Source: Clavaria fumosa
Taxonomy: Eukaryota > Basidiomycota > Agaricomycetes > Agaricales > Clavariaceae
DNA length: 64,000 nucleotides
Reading direction: 5' to 3'
NCBI GenBank assembly: GCA_951802425.1
Contig: OX637796.1
Coordinates: 1,674,001-1,738,000, forward strand
Position numbers and translations under genes: made by a program. A model generated the notes under the pieces. The model saw only the letters and a list, made by a program, of their open reading frames with translations. It searched no databases and was not told where the DNA came from. This document shows positions 41,146 to 52,715 of this stretch, in pieces. Positions within the stretch are counted from its first letter, which is position 1. Each line of letters starts with the position of its first letter.

Positions 41146-42752
41146 GAAAGGAGCCCAATCCCGCCGGGGCAGAGGATCGGCTGTTCAGGGAGAATCTTGC
41201 TTCCCTGATTGCATCAGACACGGCACGGTCTCTTGCACGATCAACAATATGGGCCCAGACGCTGTCATGGAAGGTTGCTGGGGAGAAAGTTCCCGGCCGA
41301 GACACCCACAGGGTGCGAATATGGATGTCATACTCTAAATACAGGATGAACTTCGGTTTAAAGTCAACTCGGGCTTGGATGCCAGCGAAGTGGGCATAAA
41401 ACGCCTCGGAGATTGCCACGCGATCAGGGGATGCAAGGTGCCTGGCAACATAGCCACAGAAACGGGGCCAGGACTCCACCCAGTCCCCCAGCGACATGCC
41501 CGGTTCAGCGGCTGAATCCGAAGCCAGCTGGGGCCTCTTTGCGAGAGCGCCAGCTCCGGAGTAGTCAACGAAGAGAGCAGCCCGACATGCTTCATTCGTG
41601 AGGGCCGAGAGGGGGATATGCGACGCCCACCCTTCTTCAAGAATCCCGACGATCCCCGGGTGGTCCGCGACTGCATGAGCGTCGAGCTGGACACCGCCGA
41701 TCCCAGCCGGGAGGACATGGCGGGGCACTGGTAGCGGCCCCATCCCTGCCACTGGGGGAGCAGGCGGAGGGCCCCCACCTGCTGCCGCAAGGTGAGAGGG
41801 CGCATCTGTAGTGATCTGAGCTGCGGCCAGCATTCGAGGGCGGAATATCACTCACCCAAGCGTGGGAGGTGAGTGACCGCAGCGGCGGTAGAAGGCAGAG
41901 GGCCCCCACCTGCTGCCGCAAGATGGGGGGGTGCATCTGGAACGAACTGAGCTGCAGCCAGCATTCAAGGGTGGAATATCACTCACCCAGGCGTGGGAAA
42001 TGAGCGACCGCAGCGGCGGTAGGGCGCGAAACCGCAGAGTGGATAGCAGCATCCAAGCGTGGGGCTGCGGCCTGCAGGCCAGGAGGAGGAGCTGCTGCGG
42101 CAAGTCGTAAGGCCTGCGGGCCGGGAGGCGCACCCGGGCCAGGTGCCAGGAGGGGCCCCGCTGGCCCAGAGTGTGAATGCGTGTACCCGAGATGCTGGAT
42201 TGCAAGCTTCATTGCTTCAGCGAATACAGGGTGCCCGAGCACCTGGTCGAGTGTGGGAGCCGGATCCCCCGCCGCCCCGGAGCCTGCCGTTCCACTCGAT
42301 GGAGGGGGTGCGTGCGCCGGTCCTGGGAGCGCCGAGGGTGGAGGCCCAGAGCCGCCCGCACCTGAGGTTGGAAGTGCCGGGGCATCCTCGCCCGCACCTG
42401 GGCGAGTGGGCGAAGGTGGTGCACGATCGGGAGCCCGGGCGGTCGGACTCACGGGGCGCCGGCGAGGAGGAGAAGACTGGGGTGCAGCTGCACGAGAAAG
42501 GGAGGGAGCTGATGCGAGGGAGCTGGATCCTCGGTCAGCAGCGGACGGGGCTCTCCCCGGGGTCGCAGGCGCTTCCGGGGCTGGGGGGTCGCGTCGAGCC
42601 CTCTTTCCTCCAGAATCCCTACCAGCCGGAGGTGGGGGAGAACCCGAGGCCGCTCTTGAGCGCCCTTGCGATGCCCCGCCAGGGGCGGAAGGAATGGCCG
42701 GGGTGGCCCCAGGCAGATGGCGGACGTGGATCCTTAGCGGCGGCACTTGCAT
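40883..42752 (-). CDS. Gag of the Ngaro element, spliced
   Basis: The best model is 42752-41987, 41951-41856, 41820-40883, joined by two 35-nt introns. It gives 1,800 nt, that is 599 codons plus stop, in one frame. The first part is Pro/Ala/Ser-rich. The C-terminal part has a folded region (FVDYSGAGALAKRPQLASD, MSLGDWVESWPRFCGYVAR) and zinc-finger-like clusters CYVCGGDHPGRVC, CFHFNGTSGGCSSTSC and CSRCGASGHSAQNH. Without splicing, TGA stops each segment (PRLGE then stop). The start is uncertain: the frame is open upstream to about 42905 and A1 itself has an ATG in another frame. Confidence 0.7.
41767..42028 (-). repeat. 131-bp exon-plus-intron tandem duplication in gag
   Basis: The units start at 41767 and 41898 with period 131, made of a 96-nt coding block and a 35-nt intron. 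Both keep the GTGAGT donor and a GCAG acceptor. The coding unit adds 32 residues without changing frame. Confidence 0.85.
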
Positions 42753-42879
42753 TCCTCCTCCCGCAATCACCGGATCCGCTCCAGGTAGAGCTGGAAGGTT
42801 GCTGGAGTTGGAGTCCTGAAGGGGTGGGCCCTGAGGGACAGAGTCGCGAGGAGCCGCAGAGCTGCGAGTCGTGATAACC

Positions 42880-43164
42880 GTAGCGCGAAGATGTAGCGAC
42901 TTCAAGTTTGGTGTAGCGACTATGGTGTAGCGACTTCGGTGTAGCGATTATGGGGGGGGGTTGGAAATTGAGTGAAGAAGCCATGGTTATATACAAGCAG
43001 GAAGCTCATGATGTCATGGAAGTGTGTTGAGAGTATATGACGCAATGTATCTCGAGCAGTGGGGGATGATCGAGGTCGATGGGGGGGACTGCACGTGAGG
43101 GGCCTTTCGTTGGCCAAGACAACGCGTTCTTGTCTCACTTTGTGTGACCGAACCCTTCTGTCTT
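42880..43164 (-). repeat. Split direct repeat A1
   Basis: 285 bp at the 5' end of the element. It contains four copies of a TGTAGCGA core (at 42891, 42911, 42925 and 42939) next to a run of nine G. Confidence 0.93.
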
Positions 43165-43535
43165 TTCGCTCTGCGTCCTCGCCGTTGATTGAACGAGCCG
43201 CAAAACGCCGACTAACCGCTCAGGGTACGGAAATGGCGGCTCTCCTCTTCCCCGCAATCCCCGCACCTCGTCGATTGCTACCTTTACAGGACTCCTCCCT
43301 GGATTTTTTTTTTTGATCTTCAAGCCTCACCACGTGACCGCTACGAACCTGAGAAAGATCGCTATAATTCGAGCCTGCTACCTTGGACTGCAGGGCGGTG
43401 GCGACTATAGTCGTGTTGCTGGTTGTACAACATGTCATCAAATCAAATAAGTTATGCCTATGCGCCCGCAGACTATAAGTGCTAGGAGGAAACTGGGGAG
43501 ACTTGTAGAAGGAACGATCAATTCAACAAGCACGG
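43165..43535. other. Promoter region of the terpene synthase next to the Ngaro end
   Basis: About 370 bp between the A1 repeat end and the terpene synthase ATG, with a T-run at 43305-43315. No gene is seen. The transposon therefore sits within the likely upstream control region. Confidence 0.5.
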
Positions 43536-44955
43536 ATGACGATCGAACAGACTCACCAAACCGCGTTGTCTTGCCCAAGCGCTCTGAACGCACCCTCAGA
43601 GCAGCCGACGAGCTTCATCCTCCCAGATCTCATCTCAGACTGCCCATACCCTCTGCACGTCAACATGCACCACGGCACCGTCTCCGAACCCTCTGAGCGA
43701 TGGCTCATCGCCAGTGCGGGGCTCAGCGAGAAGAGGACCAAACAGTTCTTGGGCTTCAAAGGCAGCAAGCTCGCCGCTGTGTGCTACCCAGACGCCGACG
43801 CCGACGCCCTGCGCGTATGTGCAGACATTATGAACTGGTTGTTCAACATGGACGACTGGTTGGACGAGCTTGACTTGGAGACAGGGATTAGTATAAGGTC
43901 GTGTGTCATGGCGGCCATGAGAGACCCCAAGAATTTCAAGACAGACAAAGCTGCTGCGAAGCTCGCACAATCGTAAGCAAAACCAGTTTGCACGGTTCAA
44001 GCCAATGCTGGACTGACGTCACACATTTCGTATTGCAGGTTTTGCGCCAGGATGATTGACAGAGCGGGCCCGCGCTGCTATGCCCGGTTCATGCACACGG
44101 TGGACGAGTACTACGCCGCTTGCGAGAAGCAGACCGTGGACCGGACAAACGGAGCTACGCCCAACCTTGATACGTATATCGCCGTGCGGAAGAACACAGG
44201 CGGTTGTAGGCCATGCTTCGTGCTACATGAATATGCAGCGGATGTAGACCTGCCCCGGGACGTCACTGAGCATCCCGTCTTTTTATCCCTGGAGGAGGCG
44301 GCCAACGCCCTAGTCACTTGGTCAAATGTCAGGCTCCAGTTCTTTTGCGTCTCATAAAATCAGATTCGACTCACCTTTTCAATCACAGGATATCTACTCC
44401 TACGACGTCGAACAGAGCCGCAATGACACGCACAACATGATTGCTGTCATGATGGAACACCATGGATACAGCCTCCAGGAAGCCATGGATTGTGTAGGGG
44501 CTATGTGCAAGCAGAGCATTGTCCGTTTCGAAACTACACGTCGACAACTTCCTTCATGGGGCCAGCAGGTTGACGATGGTGTTCAAAAATACGTGTTGGG
44601 ACTGCAGAACTGGATCATCGGTAGTATGCATTGGAGCCTCGAGACCGAACGCTACTTTGGGAAAAGGGGACCTGAAATCAAGAAGACGAGGATTGTTAAC
44701 CTGACGCCCAAACGACCGCATTGCTCAACGCAGAAAAGTGGAGACAACAGCGCAGCGACCGAACCTTCCGCAACACAGAAGCGGCGAGTAAACATGGAGC
44801 GGCTTGGGATAGTTGGGGTCACAATGCTTGTCCGGTGGATCCAGACTCTATTTTCGATACGTCCTAGGCGCCGCATCATTTCTCTATTGACTCTACCTGC
44901 GTTCCTACGCAAATGTTCCCGTTTCATCCGCAATGCCGTCTGCGCGATATTTTAG
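43536..44955 (+). CDS. Sesquiterpene synthase (class I terpene cyclase)
   Basis: Exons 43536-43972, 44039-44327 and 44389-44955. A mushroom-type cyclase acting on farnesyl diphosphate or a related substrate. It has the Asp-rich metal motif in NWLFNMDDWLDEL (DDxxD), the NSE triad NDIYSYDVEQ (NDxxSxxxE) restored exactly by splicing at 44328-44388, and the closing WSLETERYFG with the RY pair. After this point these enzymes usually end within a few tens of residues. Here about 80 more follow, with a Thr/Ser/Lys linker and a basic-hydrophobic end (LLTLPAFLRKCSRF) that could bind membranes. The product cannot be predicted. No P450 or other cluster gene is nearby in the window. Confidence 0.9.
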
Positions 44956-45949
44956 TAAAACTCGCACTATGTTGGAAGGAACTATGTACCTGATGCCTGT
45001 CCTGGCGTTCGTGCTTTCGTACAAAGTAATGGCGACGAACAAGATCGCTACAGCGCCCCAATTTCCAAGCCCTCTTGACCTCTACACCAGCTGAGGTGGA
45101 CGCCGACGCCTCCTTTGAGGAGACGCCCACGCCAGGGAAATGGTTCACGCGATTTGATCGGTGTTTACACCGCACGCTGGATAGCTACTGGCTCGAACCG
45201 TGCGCTATTGGGAGAAGAGCGCTTAGTATTAGTATTAGTAAGCGGCAACTTGAAGCCTAGCACTGGCACCTTGATAAATACCTGGCGGATGAGACATTGG
45301 GAGTCCAGCGACTCCTTTTCGCCCGCTATGTGTGCCATCTGTCCTTTGCTCATTGCTAGTGATAGCGCCTCTCGGGCTTCGGTTGAGCGGCTGCGCTGAC
45401 CTCGCTGCGATTAAGCGTTCGCGATTGGGCGTCTGTGAAATGTCACGTGTGTCGTTGTGGGGCACTGTGCTCCGCATTGCTGCATCGTGAACGCGTACAC
45501 GGCGATCACTGAGCTAGCCTGCTTCCTCCCCTTGCTAGACTCAGCGTTCGCAATGGTGAACTTGCCTGGAAAAGTGTGCATCCGTTCAGCCACTGTTCTC
45601 TCGTGGGTCCTTTCCACTCTTTACAATACAATCTGCTGTAGCCCGTTTTCTCCCACAGATTTCTGGCTCTACTGCTACTCATTTTCCCTCATGTGCGTTA
45701 TTCGTATGCCTAAGGCGATTGTGAAAGTGGTATATCAATGGCGCTAGTAGGTCGGTCAGCGGGGCACCGTCGCTGTACAGCGGTCGATATCCATGGTCAG
45801 CTGCGGTCATTTTACAGTTGCTTGGAGATCTGAACAACTCCTCAGGCACAACTGAACATGTCTGCTTATGGGTGAGCGGCGTGTCTCCTCGATGCATGCC
45901 TGGTCCTCAGATGGCCATGAGGCAGGGATGGTCTTCATGCGGTCCTGAT
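44956..45949. other. Stretch with no confident gene upstream of the SUR7-like gene
   Basis: It probably holds the terpene synthase 3' end and the promoter and first exon(s) of the SUR7-like gene. A candidate start is the ATG at 45553 (MVNLPGKVCIRSATVLSW), and a hydrophobic stretch FLALLLLIFPHVRYSY is readable near 45662-45712, but I could not join these in frame. A short ATTAGT repeat lies at about 45225-45240. Confidence 0.4.
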
Positions 45950-46666
45950 AGATCCTATCGTCGGTTTATACGCCGACAATGGGTCCACTCCCCTCGGTAT
46001 CCACGGAGGTCTGCGACAAGTGTATAAATTCGGCATGTACGGCCATTGCGCATACGTGGGGAAAGACGGCGCCTGTGCTAGGGGCTCGCGTTTCCTTCCT
46101 TACGACGTGATCACATCTGATATGTCTGCAAATTACTCGCGGTTCTCGGAAGCCCTCCTCGCCAACACTACTTTGGCCAATGACGGTTATCTCGGATCTA
46201 AAACACAGCCCGCCTCCATCTTGATATCGATGGGCATGGCCTTCGCTCTGTTTGCAACCGTCGCGTCGGTCTTCACGTCTTTTTCCCTACATATGCAGCT
46301 GCTCACTACCTTATAATTTTGCCTTCAGGTCGTTGTGGATGCGGATCTATGCGTTCTGCTTTTCGACCGTTTTTGCTCTATTGGCAAGTCTTTGCCTGTT
46401 CATTGGCGCAATCATATGGACAACCGTCTTGAAGAAGGCTGAGGCCATCAACACGGACGTCGTTGGATCGGGATCTGCTGGTCCTGTCAACTTAGGCCTG
46501 GAGCTGACGGCCGGCTCAGGACTGTACCTGGTGTGGGCAGCTTTTGCTCTCATGATCTGCTCAAATGCACCGTATATTTTGAGGTTCATCACGTCTCCTC
46601 ATTGTTTGAAAACGGTACTGACTGTCGGCTTTCTGACTTTGCAGCTGTTGGAGCTTTCGAGGTTGA
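45950..46666 (+). CDS. SUR7/PalI-like membrane protein, 5' end unresolved
   Basis: Three joined segments give a claudin-like fold. A luminal part (GIHGGLRQVYKFGMYGHC, then VGKDGACARGSRFLPYD) with the FGxYGxC-type motif comes first. TM helices follow (SILISMGMAFALFATVAS; IYAFCFSTVFALLASLCLFI; GLYLVWAAFALMICSNAPYI). It ends after a short exon encoding SCWSFRG at TGA 46664-46666. Introns are about 46275-46328 and 46593-46650. SUR7 proteins act in plasma-membrane eisosomes and PalI/Rim9 in pH sensing; which applies cannot be told. The first TM helix and start lie upstream of 45950. Confidence 0.55.
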
Positions 46667-47035
46667 CGATCCACGACGACTGATGCTGGACACGAACGTA
46701 TATCACAACCTGGGACAATTATACTATGCTATGCTATGGTATTCATATGGCGGGTCGAGTGTAGAGCAATGGAATTTGGATACCGGCATCAATCTATCCC
46801 TGAGTGCCGTTGGTGCCAGTGATACCCGCTGCCCGCCGTGACAGCTTTGATTTGGATAAGTCGACATCGAACGACCCTTGCGTCGTGACTTTGCCTCGGC
46901 CTCGGATTATTATGTAATCAGGTGCTGCGCGGACCAACAACCAGTTTCAAAGTGAAGAATAAAGCAAACCCTTTACCATCACCACGACCACTCAGTCGGC
47001 TTTCCTTACCGTACCTATACGCTGCGCATATAATA
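46667..47035. other. Intergenic region upstream of the GH72 gene
   Basis: About 370 bp containing a TACTATGCTATGCTATGG short repeat near 46720-46740. It is the likely promoter and leader of the GH72 gene. Nothing else is seen. Confidence 0.5.
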
Positions 47036-48957
47036 ATGCGACTATTTTCAAGTCTGGCACAGGCACTGGGCGTTACCCTGGCATTCGCATCCGCCGTCGG
47101 AGCCCTCTCCACAATTAAAAGGACTGGGAAATTTCTTTATGACGACAGCACAGGCAAGAGGTTCTACATCAAGGGTGTCGCATATCAACCACAGGGCAAG
47201 TAGCCCTGGTCCGGTTTCAAACTGCACTGTATTCACTCCCCCCTTCTGTGTTTGCAGGCGCAGTCGTCGCCGACCCAAATAATCCCTTCGGCGAACCCTC
47301 AACATTCATCGATCCTTTGGCGGATGGCGCTGGGTGCCGCCGCGACTTGCCATTCCTGCAGCAACTTGGGGTCAATGCTGTCCGGGTTTACAGCGTTGAT
47401 GCGAAGCTCAACCATGATGACTGTATGAAGGCGCTTAGCGGGGCAGGGATCTATGTGATGTCTGTATCGTTGTTTACCCATGTCCCACAGCGGTTGACTT
47501 CCAGGTATCACAACCAGCATCGACCTCACATTGCCCAGGAATGGCTCCATTGATCGCACTTCTCCCTCTTGGTCGACTAATCTCTTGGATTCATACATCA
47601 ATAGTATCAATACGTTCCTTCCATATGACAATGTACTCGCCTTCAACATCGGTAACGAAGTCGTTACGACGGATGCGAACAGCCCTGCAGCTGCTTTTGT
47701 GAAAGCAGCAGCTCGCGATACCAAAGCTTTTCTGTGCGTATACACCCATTTCGTGGCAACTATGTTGACAGTTTCCCTCCAGCAAGCTGAAATCGTCTAG
47801 AGCGCTGGTTGGCTATGCGGACATAGATAACGCGAGGCGCCTTACTTTAGCCAACTATCTCGCGTGTACGCCTGGTACAGATGATGGCTCGACGAGCATC
47901 GACATCTACTCTTTCAATAATTAGTATGTGCATTACAATCGTCAAATTCTCTCTCCTAATATTTCTCTTGCAGCGAGTGGTGCGGCCAGTCGGACATTGT
48001 TGGCTCAGGTTATCAAGCGCTCAATACTGAATTCAATGATTTCCTTCTACCTGCCTATTTCGGCGAATTCGGATGCAACAATCCTAGCCCCCGTGTTTGG
48101 CAAGAAGTTACCGCTATCTTCAGTGCCCCAATGACGGATAACTGGTCGGGAGGTCTGGCCTTCTCCTATTTCCCAGCTATGAGCGCAGCGGGCGAGTTCG
48201 GGATGGTGACGATCAGCGCCGACAGCAAGACAGTTACCCCGAGAACAGATTTTAATAACCTCAAAACCCAGTATACCGCAGTAACATCGCCCCCTGACAC
48301 AATGGCCAGCGGAGCCTCGTCATTCCCCACTTGCCCTAACCCATCCGTACAAGTTGCCGCCTCACTCACCCTCCCACCTACTCCTAACAAAGACGCATGT
48401 GGTTGTCTTGACACGAGCCTCCAATGTCTCTTTAGGCCACAAACTACAAACGTCTCGGGCGTTGTGGGCGAGATCGTCGACTTTGCTTGTAACTACCTTG
48501 CGACCCATGGAGGCAGCTGTACAGACATCGGTGGCAATGGCATGACCGGAGTGTATGGCCTCGTGTCCCAGTGTTCTCCATGTGAGCGCGTTTTAGCTGA
48601 TTCTTCTACATGTCGCTCAAGGTATCTTTCTCAGTAACGAAAACGTCTTTCGTTATGAGCCTGTACTACGAGGCCAACAACAGGGTCCCACAAGCGTGCA
48701 GCTTTGGCGGAAATGGGACCGTCAATACTGCGGGAAGGGCACCATCCGATGCCAGAACGAGCTGCTTCTCAAACACATCACCAACATTCACGCCCTCCGC
48801 CCCAGCCACCACTGTTCAAGCTACTTCCACCTCTCGTCCTTCCACCTCTCGTCCATCATCCGGGAGCAACGGTGCAGTTGGCGAAAGCAACGGGATACTG
48901 GCGGCCGCAATGTCTCTGATCGTGCTGATGGCTGGTAGCCTCTGGACTATGTTGTGA
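47036..48957 (+). CDS. GH72 beta-1,3-glucanosyltransferase with X8 domain and GPI signal
   Basis: A Gas1/Gel/Phr family enzyme that elongates cell-wall beta-1,3-glucan. An N-terminal signal peptide (MRLFSSLAQALGVTLAFASA) leads to the GH72 domain: KRFYIKGVAYQPQG, LQQLGVNAVRVYSVD, VLAFNIGNEVVTTD with the acid/base Glu, and LPAYFGEFGCNNPSPRVW with the nucleophile Glu, then NWSGGLAFSYFP. A Cys-rich X8/CBM43 module (DACGCLDTSLQCL, VDFACNYLATHGGSC) follows. A Ser/Thr-rich stalk and a hydrophobic tail (ILAAAMSLIVLMAGSLW) form a GPI signal. At least five introns interrupt the first half. It converges on the next gene. Confidence 0.92.
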
Positions 48958-49181
48958 AAAAACTTAGAATATACGGACTCGACATTGAGATGGATTTGTT
49001 GCATCATGGACCTTCTATTGCGAAGTAGAACCTTGCGAAGTGGAACGCGTCCGAACTATATGAAACATAGGCGAACAGTGCAGATAGATCAGGCATTCCC
49101 TCAGTTTGATAAAAGTAGTGTTGGAACGATGTCCAGATGGTGCGATGATATTAGGGACATGGTTATGTGAGACTTCGAAAC

Positions 49182-50632
49182 TCATCGCCCCGCCAAATCG
49201 GCGCGTCCCGAGACTCTAATGAATCGGCGGGCCCTTCCTTGAAGCGTAAGTGATCGCAGCTGGGGTGCAATATCTGGGAGGGGCAAGGGAAGAGGGTTCA
49301 CATAGAACGGTGTAGAAGAGCCAATCCAGTACTCGTCCGAATTTGATCGCGCAGACCGTTCCTCTAGATCCACCACAGTATGCGACAGAGCGTCCGAACG
49401 ATTTGGCTGCTCCTCATGGAAAACGTTGAAGCGGACCCGCACTGTGCTACCATCAGCAGGTTCCTCGGAGAGTAATGTTTGCGTGGCAGGTACAAGCTCA
49501 GATCTTCTCACGAGCTGTCTTCGTTCTGAGGAAGTGGAGGATTGTGTGGAGGATTGATTAGGGTCATGTGTTTGGCCGTCTTCATCTTCCAATGAAGCTA
49601 CATTCCCTTCAGTCCCAAGTCGCACTGAAAGAGAAACAACATCAGAGGCGGGTGCACAGGATGCGCGGCTAAACTCAACATACCCCAGTCTCTTCGACGC
49701 GGCGCGGGCGTCTGGGTGGTTGGGTTGCCCTCGGAAGATTGGCTGATGCGGGCGAGATAGCGATCTGCCCTCGCACGCAGGTATGCGGCGTATGCAGATG
49801 GATGTCCAGGTCTGAACGAAGAGGCCTGTCCTCCAGGAACACCTGGACCCGCGGGGGAAACACCATCCCCATGGTCGACGGGTGTTCTAACGGTATGAAT
49901 CTGCTCTTCCCCGTCGGCATCAAGCCTCCTCCGCACAAGGTAGGATCGGTTGCCAAGGAATCTCTCATGTCGATACCCTGTGGTCACGAGTGGAATGCGA
50001 CCCCGCCGAATATCTTGTGGAGGCGGGGAATTATTTGGAACGATGGAATCCGACAAGGGATGAGGCGACGGTTCTGGCGTGTCGGGGAGTGAACCAGTTT
50101 CGAGTATTGCGGCAACACGCCTGCCAATAAACGTAGATGAATCACTTTCATTTTCCTCATATCCTAACGTCGAGTTAGTCAAAGAGCGACGCATGGGCGA
50201 GCGAGTCGCATTTGGGGACCTAGAATCAGGGACGCGTGAAGTACGCGCCGTCGTCGGGGTTTCGACGGATAGAGGCATGGTCTGCACAGCATCAGGCCGC
50301 AACGTTGACAGTGATGACAGAGACGCGCTCCGTGTAGTGGGCGAGTTTTCAACCCGTTGCCCTTGAGATTCAAAATTCTCCAGACGAGCCATAACAGAGG
50401 GTGTCAACGTTGAACGTAACCTTTCCATTTCTAAGAATAAGAGCAATTCCTCGGGGTCCTCTTCACTAGATAGGATAATGGCTGAGTGTGTGGGACCCAT
50501 CCCTTGAGAGCTCAAGGACGAATTTTGATCGACGGTCATGTGTGTGGGTGTCAGATCGGCGGACGGCTGTTGTTCATCGTTCCGCGACTGGTTTGGGTCA
50601 GAATCACGAAGCGACGCTGGAGGTGAAGCCAT
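49182..50632 (-). CDS. Ser/Pro-rich protein of unknown function
   Basis: I do not recognise this gene. Two exons joined by one GT-AG intron near 49623-49680 give about 460 residues from the ATG at 50632 (MASPPASLRDSDPNQ) to TGA 49184-49182. It is low in complexity and rich in Ser, Pro, Thr and Arg. Conserved-looking islands are SSEEDPEELLLFLEMERLRS, a TTGYRHERFLGNRSYLVRRR patch, HPSAYAAYLRARADRYLARI and VRVRFNVFHEE. No signal peptide or membrane segment is seen. It shares a 269-bp divergent promoter region with the DNA glycosylase. Confidence 0.7.
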
Positions 50633-50901
50633 CCTTGGCGCGACACCCGAGGCCCTCCAGTGGGTTGCTGAATAACAAGACTTCGTTACAGTAATAAATG
50701 AACTTCAGCCTTGCGAAACAGAAGATTAGCTCGTAGAGAGACTCAAAAGTTTGACTTCCTCACAAAGCTGTTGCAGGCAGAAGAGGGAGCGGAAGGTATA
50801 CAAGATCAATGGTACAACCAGCATAAATATTTGTTCACGTGACAACATGCGAATGAGCTTCGCGTTCAGGCTGCACAGTGCTTTACACCAGTCCCAGCAT
50901 T

Positions 50902-52458
50902 ATGCCTGAACTGCCTGGTAAATTTCCCTCTCGCTCTTGAGCCGCATTTCTGGAGCTAACGCTACCAGAGGTTGAAAACGCGGCCGCTTTGATCCGCTCG
51001 TTGGCGACAGGCAAGAGGATTGCAAAAGTAGAGACGACGGAAGACGAGCTCGTGTTCCACAAGACATCTGCTTCAATTTTCGTGAGTCATCCCTGACGGA
51101 ATAGGCATCCTGTGTCACTAATTACACTATTTCAGGCCCAGGAGATCACTGGCCGCACAATACAGACTGCGGAGAGATATGGCATGTCTTTGCATCTTCA
51201 GGATGGTTCCTTTTTATTCAATTGTGTGATAAAGGCAAGGTATTCTACATCCAACTGGACGGTGATGGTAAAGTTCCTGTCCTACATTTTGGTATGACTG
51301 GGAAGCTTCAGGTCCACCACTTTGTTCACTGCTGTTTGCGAAATGATCGAATAAATCGCAGGTTAAAGGCGAAAAAGCGCTCGACTACCAATCCAATGGA
51401 GGCAAAGGAGATAATTTATGGCCACCCCGTTTTATGAAGGTCTGTTATCTTTCTGAAAGCCGACCAACCGTGAATGGATGGTGTGGTTCTAGTTCATCCT
51501 CCACATTAGTTCTACCATCTCCTCCGAACCAATCATCGAGCTTGCATTCTCAGACCCTCGCCGGCTAGGCCGCATACGTCTATGCGCTTCTCCCTTGACT
51601 GAGCCTCCTATCTCGGAGTTGGGGTTTGATCCGATTCTCAGTATGCCCTCTTTGGAGGATTTCGCAAACATGGTTTCAAAACGCTCGTGTCCGGTGAAGG
51701 CGCTTTTACTCGATCAGTCTTTTAGCGCTGGGGTCGGAAATTGGGTTGCTGGTGCGTTTTGCTCGGCGCGACCCAGTCTCAGTTCCACTCACTCGTGACG
51801 CTAGATGAAGTTCTGTATCATGCGCGAATTCATCCGGCACAGCGATGTGACACTTTGGACGAGGTTCAGAAAGCGTCATTGCATCACCAAGTACAAGAAG
51901 TCTGTCAGATAGCGATCAGCGTCAATGCTGATGCGTCCAAATTCCCGGAGAACTGGCTCATGAAACATCGCTGGGCAAGCACCTGTTTTGGAGAGGCCAA
52001 TGTTTTCTGACGGATGCCTCAAACAGGGAAAGGGCAAGAAGGCAAACGGCACGCTAAAGCTGGTACATGTGCTGTACTCGTGGAACTCCATAGTTGACTG
52101 ACTATTGCCTCTCAGCCGAACGGCCAGCCTGCAACCATTGTATGGGTTACAGTTGGTGGAAGAACCTCTGCATATGTTTCTGAGCTCCAAAAACTGCCGA
52201 AGAAGCGGAGCGACCTCGTGGCGCGAATCACAACAAAATCAGAGACGCATGTAAATGAGGTCTGGTTATCGTTCTCGTTGGAGATTCATTGTTAACCAAC
52301 GAATCCCAGCTGAACCCTCGAAGTTCCAAACGTAAGGTGAGCATAATTGGTTTATGTTCTAGTTGTTTTGTGAACGAGCGAAGCAGAAAGGGACAACAAA
52401 GTCATCACAGAGGACTCGTCGCAGGATTCCAGCGGCACAGACAACCTCAGACAAATGA
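50902..52458 (+). CDS. Formamidopyrimidine-DNA glycosylase-type (Fpg/Nei) repair enzyme
   Basis: A bifunctional DNA glycosylase/AP lyase of base-excision repair. The first exon encodes MPELP and, after the intron, EVENAAALI, giving the catalytic N-terminal Pro-Glu. It continues with LHFGMTGKLQ, FSDPRRLGRIRL, GFDPIL and the helix-two-turn-helix region CPVKALLLDQSFSAGVGNWV/DEVLYHARIHP. The C-terminal hairpin (TIVWVTVGGRTSAYV) lacks zinc cysteines, as in the 'zincless finger' of plant and fungal enzymes. A basic tail ends at TGA 52456-52458 after an intron at about 52337-52388. At least six introns are present. It converges on UTP5 with 59 bp between stops. Confidence 0.88.
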
Positions 52459-52517
52459 GATGAGACAGGCGCGAAACACGTTAATGAACAGTCAGCGCTA
52501 CAAGATCCACGGTTGAT

Positions 52518-52680
52518 TCATTCACTTTTGTCTTCGTCTTCGTCTTCGTCGTCATCGTACTTCTCTGCTTCGTCTGCTTCGTCATCGTCGTATTCTTTGT
52601 CTGTGTCGTCGTCAACAGATTCCTCTGCTTCGTCGTCGATAAGGCCATTCATGCGAGGCCCATCATCTCCTGACGTCTCC

Positions 52681-52715
<35 letters not shown>

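Larger units (their letters stand above)
37181..43164 (-). mobile_element. Ngaro-type tyrosine-recombinase retrotransposon
   Basis: On the minus strand the order is repeat A1 (43164-42880), gag, RT-RNase H, tyrosine recombinase, repeat B1 (37794-37655), repeat A2 (37656-37371), a 50-bp spacer and repeat B2 (37320-37181). This A1-ORFs-B1-A2-B2 split direct repeat layout, with a recombinase in place of integrase and no methyltransferase, defines Ngaro/PAT-like elements. B1 and B2 are identical over 140 bp. A1 and A2 differ by one C/T and one G in a G-run. No target duplication is expected and none is evident. Confidence 0.92.

Noticed and set aside
42059..42874. 271-codon plus-strand frame and overlapping 212-codon frame
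   Set aside because: Shadows of the GC-rich gag; composition follows the antisense of Pro/Ala codons.
45225..45240. ATTAGT micro-repeat as a telomere-like seed
   Set aside because: Only about three units and not a TTAGGG repeat.
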